Source: a bacterium 1xD42-87
GTDB taxonomy: Bacteria > Bacillota > Clostridia > Lachnospirales > Lachnospiraceae
NCBI GenBank assembly: GCA_003611805.1
Contig: RAYM01000022.1
Coordinates: forward strand, 57,791 to 121,790
Length of the DNA: 64,000 nucleotides
Direction of reading: 5' to 3'
In this document: positions 58,276 through 64,000 of the stretch, in pieces
Position numbering within the stretch: the first letter of the stretch is position 1
Layout: every line of letters starts with the position of its first letter
The notes under the pieces: model-generated
What the model saw: only the letters and a program-made list of their open reading frames with translations
The model's database searches: none
Told to the model about the DNA's origin: nothing
Made by a program: the position numbers and the translations under genes

Positions 58276-60672
58276 TCATTCCTTTGCGAAACATTCCGAC
58301 ACCGATGCCGCATCAAAAACATGCGTATAATAATCATGGCTGAGCACAGACTTGGAAAATGTCATTCTGTTTCTCACCATACTGGATATCTGGTTTACAT
58401 AATCTTCCGGAATGACGGTATTTTCATCTGTCGGCGTAAAGGTATTCTTAGTTGCACTATAATGCCCCAAGTCAGTCTTCCAGTCATAATTTCCAAAAAA
58501 CACAAGCGGAAGCGCATCTGAAAGCACATCCCTTCCCACATAAAGCCTGGAATCCCATTCCACGCCAAAGAGATTGCACAATGTCGGAAGTATATCTACG
58601 GAAGAGGCAGGCGCATCGACAATAATCGGCTCACTGTCTTCAAGCGTACCACACCAGATAATCGCGCGGCTTCTGTCCCGCTCCTCATAGGTGTCCACCG
58701 AATAACCATATAATTCAGATAAATACGGCATATTTCCCAGGGAAGCATCCGAATCCAGCCCGTAGGGAAAATGATCCGGCGCAATACAGATGACCGTGTC
58801 ATCTGCAATCCCTTTTTCTTCCAGAGTCTCCACGAGATAAGCCACTGCCTTTTCAAGCTCAAGATTCGCCGCAATATAGGCGCGTACAGGCTCCGTGTAG
58901 GAAAGATTTCTCTCCTCGCACCACGCGTCTACGGCATCTTTATTTTCCCTTGACATGGCGTTGTTGCCAAAATCGTACACACTGTGACCGCTTACCGTCA
59001 TGTAATACGCATTAAAAGGCTGCCTGTCAATGTACATTGGCAGGGTTTCCTGCATCAGTTCCAAATCACTTGCCGGCCATTTAGGGCTGATCAGCTCCTC
59101 AAGACCGTTTCCCACGCCCATATATCCCCCGCTGTAGCCCAGCTTTGTATGCGTCTCATGCCGGTCGTAGTAAGTGTAGGTGCTGTTGTGGAAAGCCATA
59201 CCGAAATATCCCTTCTCATTTAAAAACGCACCTATATTCGTATGCGTTCCATTCTGCGTAATCTCCTTAATAGAGCTTCCGCCGGAAGTCGGAATCAAAC
59301 CAAATAAAAGCTGATATTCGCCTCCCGTCGTTCCGGCAATGGACTGCTGATAATAATCATTGAAATTAATTCCCTTTGTGGAAAGCCTGTAAAGTGTCGG
59401 TGTGAGCTCCGGGTCGATGAGAAAACCCGAAAATGCTTCCGCACAGATTAAAATCAGATTTTTTCCCTCAAAAGCTCCCGTATAGGCATTTTGGCTTGAC
59501 GGCGTGAGCGAGGAAACATAAGCGTCAATATCGGCACAGTTCCCATCTGCGGCAGCAAGTGCCGCGAAATCAACAGAAGACACACTCTGCCCGTATACAG
59601 CCGGCGCTGCCTCCTTATCCTCCTGCGCGGTTTTCGTGCTTTGGGCGGAAGTCTCCTCCTGCGGCGTGACCACCTCCTGAGCGCTGGCCGTCTCCTTTGC
59701 CTGTACGACGATCTTCCCGCCGGATATGATTTCCTCCCTGCCGCTTACACGGATGTCTTCCGAAGATGTATTGACCGCGCCCTGCGCAAGTTCCGTCCCC
59801 GTGCTTTCAAAGGCATGGGCAGACGTTTTGGATGAAACAAGATTACGGATATCCAGACACAGCCCCTCACCCAGCCCAAACTGCATGACTGCCGACTCAA
59901 AATTATATTGATTTGTATAAATGTCCTTATGCAGACCGCAGCATAAAATAAGAAACAAAGCCGCTCCATAACAGACAGCTCCCCCAGCTAAATGTGCCGG
60001 CAAAAGATAAACGTTCCGCCCTGTACGTCCCCGCCAGATGCCCTTTTGGGGTAACCGCCCTGTTATCTTTTTTCCCAGTACAAACCACAAGACGAGCGGC
60101 AGCAATAGAAGTGCAATATGGCTGATTCCGTCAAAGCAGAAGATCAGCCGCCTGATATCTGCGCCAAATCCGCCCAGCGCGTCAGTTGCGGCATTCAATA
60201 TGGTATTTATGTCATATGCCACCTTAAACTGTCTGTATACCAGAAATTCCACAATGAAAACGAGAGATAAAAATCCCAGACAGCATGGTACCAGAACCTG
60301 CACTGCTTTTTTCGGCAGAAGCGAAATAATACCTGAAACAATCAGCCCCACACAGAGTGAGAATAAAACCAGGAATACAAATGAACTTCCGGTGTGCAAT
60401 GTTTCCACTGACAGCTTGAAAACAATCTCCATGTAAAAACACGAAAGAGACAAAAAGACAGCCAGCCGTATAGAACCCCACGGCAAAAAGTCTTTCGCAT
60501 TCGCTGCAGAGGATTTCTTTTTGACAGCCTGTGCTGCTCCCTCTGGCCGCTTCTGTACCGGCTGTGCTTTAGATGCCTGCACCGGCTGTACTACAGATGC
60601 CTGTACGGATTGTACCTTCTGCTTCCTCTTTTGATTCTTTTTCCTTTTTCTTTTCTTCTTTTGTGAACTCAT
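58276..60672 (-). CDS. LTA-synthase-like membrane sulfatase-fold phosphotransferase
   Basis: This 798-residue protein has a long basic, Gln/Val-rich cytoplasmic head (MSSQKKKRKRKKNQKRKQK), about five helices (residues 68-265) and an external sulfatase-fold domain. The catalytic Thr lies in SIAGTTGGEYQLLFG, with metal-site regions NLILICAEAF, YMTVSGHSVYDF and CIAPDHFPYG. It should transfer glycerol-phosphate or a related group to a surface polymer. An acidic Thr/Ser-rich linker (about 295-390) joins membrane and enzyme parts. Confidence 0.9.
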   Translation of the reverse strand: MSSQKKKRKRKKNQKRKQKVQSVQASVVQPVQASKAQPVQKRPEGAAQAVKKKSSAANAKDFLPWGSIRLAVFLSLSCFYMEIVFKLSVETLHTGSSFVFLVLFSLCVGLIVSGIISLLPKKAVQVLVPCCLGFLSLVFIVEFLVYRQFKVAYDINTILNAATDALGGFGADIRRLIFCFDGISHIALLLLPLVLWFVLGKKITGRLPQKGIWRGRTGRNVYLLPAHLAGGAVCYGAALFLILCCGLHKDIYTNQYNFESAVMQFGLGEGLCLDIRNLVSSKTSAHAFESTGTELAQGAVNTSSEDIRVSGREEIISGGKIVVQAKETASAQEVVTPQEETSAQSTKTAQEDKEAAPAVYGQSVSSVDFAALAAADGNCADIDAYVSSLTPSSQNAYTGAFEGKNLILICAEAFSGFLIDPELTPTLYRLSTKGINFNDYYQQSIAGTTGGEYQLLFGLIPTSGGSSIKEITQNGTHTNIGAFLNEKGYFGMAFHNSTYTYYDRHETHTKLGYSGGYMGVGNGLEELISPKWPASDLELMQETLPMYIDRQPFNAYYMTVSGHSVYDFGNNAMSRENKDAVDAWCEERNLSYTEPVRAYIAANLELEKAVAYLVETLEEKGIADDTVICIAPDHFPYGLDSDASLGNMPYLSELYGYSVDTYEERDRSRAIIWCGTLEDSEPIIVDAPASSVDILPTLCNLFGVEWDSRLYVGRDVLSDALPLVFFGNYDWKTDLGHYSATKNTFTPTDENTVIPEDYVNQISSMVRNRMTFSKSVLSHDYYTHVFDAASVSECFAKE

Positions 60673-60793
60673 AATGTCCTGTCATTGCAAGCGCTCTGAC
60701 CTGCGTCCTCCTTTTACCCAATCAAGGTTTATCACAAAACCTCTTCTTTTCCATTCCCCACACCCTCCTTTTACACTGCTATTTTACATGCCA

Positions 60794-60823
60794 ATTGCAT
60801 CGTTTTTGCATCATATTTGCATC
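60794..60823 (-). promoter_or_regulatory. Three helically phased repeats upstream of the LTA-synthase-like gene
   Basis: TTGCATC occurs three times with an 11-base period (ATTGCATC 60794, TTTGCATC 60805, TTTGCATC 60816), that is, on one face of the helix. A possible 10-codon leader frame (MEKKRFCDKP) with AAAAGGAGGG lies between them and the gene. They may bind a regulator. Confidence 0.4.
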
Positions 60824-60843
60824 TATTTTCACAAACAAAAAAA

Positions 60844-61731
60844 TTATCCTCTGCCACAAATCATCCTTGCATATTTATTCTCTGAGTCTTCAACGACTTG
60901 TATCTTCCCCTGCGCAATATAATATTCAATCCTTCCGGCGTACCACCAGTCCCCCACACCGAGCTGTGAATGACCGATTATATCACCAATCAGTCTGGCT
61001 TCTTTTACAGGAACATCTTTTAACCATTTCCATATCAGAAAATCATAGAAATCCTCCGGGACACTGAGAACCCGATTATTGACCACCGCACGGAGTGGGC
61101 TGTTTTCTTCAACCAGAACACCCCATAGCATAGCATACATATGAACTTCTTCTTTTGAAAGCGGTTTCTCATAGGGTAAAAAAGCGGCAAACTCCTCTGC
61201 CGAAACCTCACCCCAGCTGTGATAAGAGACAATACTTTTATCCCGGACCACATAATCCGAAATCTTAACCGTCGATATTTGATTGTTATACCCCTGCAAT
61301 ATCCGGCACAGACTGTATAGACCGCATCTGGAATAAGGGGCATCGCTATACCATATTCTGACAGATTCCCCGTCATCCAGAAAATCCTTTAATCGCAGCA
61401 ATTCTTTTGTATAAAAATCTCCGGCGCTTTTTAGCTCAGCCCCTATCGCCTCATCCTGCGCCCATTGATCCTGTGCATACATGGAACAGATCAGTTCCCT
61501 GCGGTATGGGCTGTCCATCGGTTCCCTGATATTGCCTATATCCATGATAAATCCAAGACAAATGACTTCTTCCGACGTTCCTTCTATCCAGCCGCTGAAA
61601 GGTTTTTGTGGCGGTGCTTTTTTCCCTGCCATCCAGACGGAAGTCGGTCCATTGACTGTTCCAACAATTATTTTATTCTTTGCCACTTTCATAGAAGCGG
61701 CTTCACTCTCGCCAAACAGGACTTCGATCAT
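60844..61731 (-). CDS. DUF1835/DUF3658-type protein
   Basis: This soluble 295-residue protein opens MIEVLFGESEAASMKVAKNK, as DUF1835 proteins do. It continues with YRRELICSMYAQDQW, VRIWYSDAPYSRCGLYSLCRIL and a C-terminal DUF3658-like RLIGDIIGHSQLGVGDWWYAGRIEYYIAQGKI. Both domains have unknown function. The start at 61731 has AAAGGAG eleven bases upstream; a TTG at 61755 is the alternative. It follows the aminotransferase gene by 54 bases in the same direction. Confidence 0.8.
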   Translation of the reverse strand: MIEVLFGESEAASMKVAKNKIIVGTVNGPTSVWMAGKKAPPQKPFSGWIEGTSEEVICLGFIMDIGNIREPMDSPYRRELICSMYAQDQWAQDEAIGAELKSAGDFYTKELLRLKDFLDDGESVRIWYSDAPYSRCGLYSLCRILQGYNNQISTVKISDYVVRDKSIVSYHSWGEVSAEEFAAFLPYEKPLSKEEVHMYAMLWGVLVEENSPLRAVVNNRVLSVPEDFYDFLIWKWLKDVPVKEARLIGDIIGHSQLGVGDWWYAGRIEYYIAQGKIQVVEDSENKYARMICGRG

Positions 61732-61785
61732 AGCAGTCAAATCTCCTTTGTTCAAATTTACAGTGCTTCTGCCACAGCGACAATT

Positions 61786-62913
61786 TTACTGCTGCCGGAA
61801 CTGTTTCCGCACGATTTTTATGATACGATCCATATCTTCTTTTGTATTTTTAATATCACTCGGCAGGCAAAGCCCTCTGTTAAAAATATCTTCACTTACG
61901 CTCATGCCGTCCTCTACCTGAATAAAATCGTATTCTTCAAATACAGGCTGCAAATGCATCGGCTTCCATATCGGTCTTGTTTCAATATTCTCAGCCTCCA
62001 GGACATCCATAACCTGCGTAGGTGTCACATCGCTGTCAGAGGAAATCGTCATACAGGAAAGCCAGTTATTATCAATACCTTCCCTATTTAATGGATTCAT
62101 TTCTATCTCTTCTATATCCGAAAAGGCTTCTTTATACGCTTTATAAATTTCGTGTTTCTTCTGTATATGCTCCTCGATATGCTGCATTTGACCGCATCCG
62201 ATCCCGGCAACAATATTTGACATCCTATAATTATAGCCGATTGTGGAGTGCTGATAATGCCTGGCAGGATCACGAGCCTGTCTGGATAAAAACCGGGCTT
62301 TCTCTACAGCCTTTTCCTGCCGGGCAACAAGAATACCTCCACCCGAAGTTGTGATAATCTTGTTTCCGTTAAATGAGTAAATTCCATAATCCCCGAAAGT
62401 ACCTGTCATTTTCCCTTTATATGTCGTACCTAACGATTCAGCCGCGTCCTCAATCAAGGGAACATTATGTTCCTTACAAAGAGCGCATATTTCATCCATA
62501 TTCGCTGATGTGCCGTACAAATGCACAGCCATGACAGCCTTCGGGTGCGGATATTTTTCAAACGCTTTCCTTAATGCTGCGGCATCCATATTCCATGTAT
62601 CACGCTCTGAATCAATAAAAACGGGAACTGCTTTCTCATATCTGACTGGATTAACACTTGCTGCAAAAGTCAGGGAAGGGATAAACACAACATCATTTTC
62701 TTTCACTCCCGCTAAAACCACCGACAAATGTAATGCCGCTGTTCCGGACGAAAGCGCAGCGGAAGAAGATGCTCCAACATAGGCTGCCACTTTATCCTCA
62801 AACTCATCTACATTCGGTCCCAAAGGTGAAATCCAATTTGTTTCAAATGCTTTCTGAATATACTGCTGCTCCTCCGTATGCATGGTAGGAGTAGCTAACG
62901 GAATTTTCTTCAT
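61786..62913 (-). CDS. DegT/DnrJ/EryC1/StrS-family sugar aminotransferase
   Basis: This 375-residue PLP enzyme should aminate a nucleotide-linked keto sugar for surface glycans or glycosylated flagellin. Landmarks: WISPLGPNVDEFEDKVAAYV, SSGTAALHLSVVLAGV, IEDAAESLGTTYKGK, the PLP lysine in YSFNGNKIITTSGGG, and ETRPIWKPMHLQP. The start at 62913 follows GAGGAGGCAGAGTG and overlaps the stop of an upstream coding remnant (TGATG). This gene was probably part of a longer sugar-modification operon. Confidence 0.93.
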   Translation of the reverse strand: MKKIPLATPTMHTEEQQYIQKAFETNWISPLGPNVDEFEDKVAAYVGASSSAALSSGTAALHLSVVLAGVKENDVVFIPSLTFAASVNPVRYEKAVPVFIDSERDTWNMDAAALRKAFEKYPHPKAVMAVHLYGTSANMDEICALCKEHNVPLIEDAAESLGTTYKGKMTGTFGDYGIYSFNGNKIITTSGGGILVARQEKAVEKARFLSRQARDPARHYQHSTIGYNYRMSNIVAGIGCGQMQHIEEHIQKKHEIYKAYKEAFSDIEEIEMNPLNREGIDNNWLSCMTISSDSDVTPTQVMDVLEAENIETRPIWKPMHLQPVFEEYDFIQVEDGMSVSEDIFNRGLCLPSDIKNTKEDMDRIIKIVRKQFRQQ

Positions 62914-63038
62914 CACTCTGCCTCCTCTATATAGCAATAATCATGTACCTTTTCAAAACTCCAGTTTTCATCATCCGGGTATTTTACTGTAACACCAAGA
63001 CCTGCCTGTAATTCCCTATGTTTACCACACCCCTTTCG
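62913..63038 (-). pseudogene. Coding remnant directly upstream of the aminotransferase
   Basis: A 41-codon frame reads RKGCGKHRELQAGLGVTVKY then PDDENWSFEKVHDYCYIEEA and ends in TGA that overlaps the aminotransferase ATG, a typical operon junction. It lacks a start. In another frame, an ATG at 63082 with GGAGGCATAAAA opens MPSYVLGNFFIYSVSERG; one extra base in the GGGG run near 63040 would join the two. It is either a frameshifted 56-residue gene or the tail of a lost one. Family not recognised. Confidence 0.45.
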
Positions 63039-63182
63039 CTAACAGAATAAATAAAAAAATTACCCAATACATAACTCGGCATTTTTATGCCTCCTTTCCG
63101 CTTCTATAGCTTAACACGGAATGCCATGTAATAGGTAATATCTGTTTTATATGCTGTTAAATAGGTTGAGCCTATGTTTCAT

Positions 63183-63738
63183 TTATGTCTGGTATTGTTT
63201 CAAAGCCTCAACATAAATCTCCCCTAACTCTGATAGTTCTTTATCCTTGTTCAGTATGTATCCAATATGCATCGCCTCATCTTCCTCCAAAGGAATCGAA
63301 ACGACAGAATCCCCTTGCAGGTATTTAGGGAAACCGCACATCTTCCACAATCTGATGCGTCTGTGTTTCATTCAGTATAAACTCAAATCTTTCCTGTCCA
63401 AAACGTTGTATCAATTCCACAAACGCATTTGTGGTAAAGGTGTAGTGCTGCGTGGAAACACAAAATCTCTGTTTTGCAGGTTTTTTATCAATATATTTCG
63501 ATTCCAGAAGTTCCATCTGCTGAACTACCTGCCTTGCATATCCTAAAAATTCCATGCCTTCCTTTGTCAGCGCCACTCCCGCTCTGCATCGGCTGAAAAT
63601 TGTGATTCCAGCTTCCTTTTCTACCTCTTTAATAGCACCAGAAAGACTCGGCTGAGAAATATATAATTCTTTTGCCGCCTCTGTAATAGAGCCTCTTTCC
63701 GCAACGATTATCATATATTTTAATTGTTGTAATGTCAT
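63183..63738 (-). pseudogene. LysR-family regulator with internal deletion and frame change
   Basis: The N-terminal HTH is complete (MTLQQLKYMIIVAERGSITE, then SQPSLSGAIKEVEKEAG), and the start of the effector domain follows to HQIVEDVR. The sequence then jumps, out of frame, to FPKYLQGDSVVSIPLEEDEA and ends GEIYVEALKQYQT. In intact relatives about 120 residues separate these parts, so a deletion near 63345 removed most of the ligand domain. The remaining 137-residue product could still bind DNA. Confidence 0.85.
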
Positions 63739-64000
63739 ACTTCCTCCAAACTAAGTAGCATAGTCCAATTTCTTAAGTTCCATAATCACCTCCAAACTGA
63801 CAGTTATAAGCGTCAAATTTATTAGTTTTACGTTGATAAGGAAGTATTCACAACAACTTATCATCAACGCTGACAAACAGGGTGCAAGCAAGAGCAGAGA
63901 ACACATCACTTTCATTAGTGGTCGGTTCTCTGCTTTTTGTTACGCAATAGAATGCTGTTTTTGAGGGTAGGGATATAAAATATCGTCTAAGTGTTTTCCA
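63739..64000. other. Right-end intergenic region with terminator
   Basis: No gene is seen. AGCAGAGAAC (63893-63902) and GTTCTCTGCT (63925-63934) followed by a T-run form a strong rightward terminator. Just left of it ACGTTGATAAG (about 63831-63841) faces CTTATCATCAACG (about 63857-63869) as an imperfect stem. The terminator has no gene to its left on the plus strand, so it may belong to a small RNA or a lost gene. Confidence 0.6.

Noticed and set aside
1..64000. CRISPR arrays, rRNA or tRNA genes, phage or plasmid replication modules
   Set aside because: No regularly spaced repeats, no cloverleaf or rRNA-like stretch, and no integrase, terminase or replication initiator was recognised.

Overview
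The window looks like a chromosomal segment of a motile, gut-type Firmicute, most likely a member of the Lachnospiraceae. This is inferred from gene content: MecA-type adaptor, M56-M23 fusion sensor, DUF6033 and FlxA-like flagellum-associated proteins, LplB/YtcP-type sugar permeases, a galacto-N-biose phosphorylase and an AmmeMemoRadiSam cluster. Base composition is moderately GC-rich, AGGAGG-type ribosome binding sites are strong, and several promoters carry an extended GTGG-TAnnnT -10 element. I saw no rRNA, tRNA, CRISPR array, prophage or intact insertion sequence. 

Layout. 1-7 kb: a DEAD-box RNA helicase cut by the left edge, MecA, a BlaI/BlaR-like repressor-sensor pair with a clear autoregulatory operator, a small sigma-28-type gene, an Rrf2 regulator and a Uma2-type nuclease-fold protein. 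7-13 kb: a DUF6033 protein behind a sigma-28-like promoter and a possibly switching leader, then a compact free-standing adenylation enzyme / carrier protein / condensation-domain trio with an alpha/beta hydrolase and an SCP2-like protein. That operon is controlled by a divergent TetR regulator with two matching operators, and it is the best candidate for an undescribed biosynthetic system. 13-17 kb: GH112 phosphorylase and an N-acetylhexosamine 1-kinase-like enzyme for mucin or milk-type Gal-HexNAc disaccharides. 17-28 kb: an Rpn nuclease, purF, two paralogous tiny proteins, and an ABC-importer/GH127/GH31 operon. 28-35 kb: its AraC regulator, then an ECF sigma / membrane anti-sigma candidate / two-permease ABC export operon. 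35-38 kb: a second AraC with a second GH31. 

38-53 kb is enriched in motility and surface functions: two chemoreceptors (one translationally coupled to an FMN-binding lipoprotein), FliD-like and FlxA-like proteins, an ArsB/NhaD transporter with a cytidylate-kinase-like protein, and a ZorA/ZorB-like (MotAB/TolQR-type) motor pair without the usual defence effectors. 53-64 kb: a tocopherol-cyclase-like protein with a FAD/Rieske oxidoreductase, an AmmeMemoRadiSam operon, an LTA-synthase-like sulfatase, a DUF1835-type protein and a DegT aminotransferase. The right end is decaying and holds remnants of an alpha/beta hydrolase, a LysR regulator and a third unidentified gene. 

Scattered through operons, mostly just after stop codons, are folded repeat elements: one MITE-like element with perfect termini and flanking direct repeats, and two families whose copies differ by compensating base changes in the stems. 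Most start codons given here were moved to the ATG/GTG with the best ribosome binding site. All functions are inferred from sequence recall; no database search was possible.
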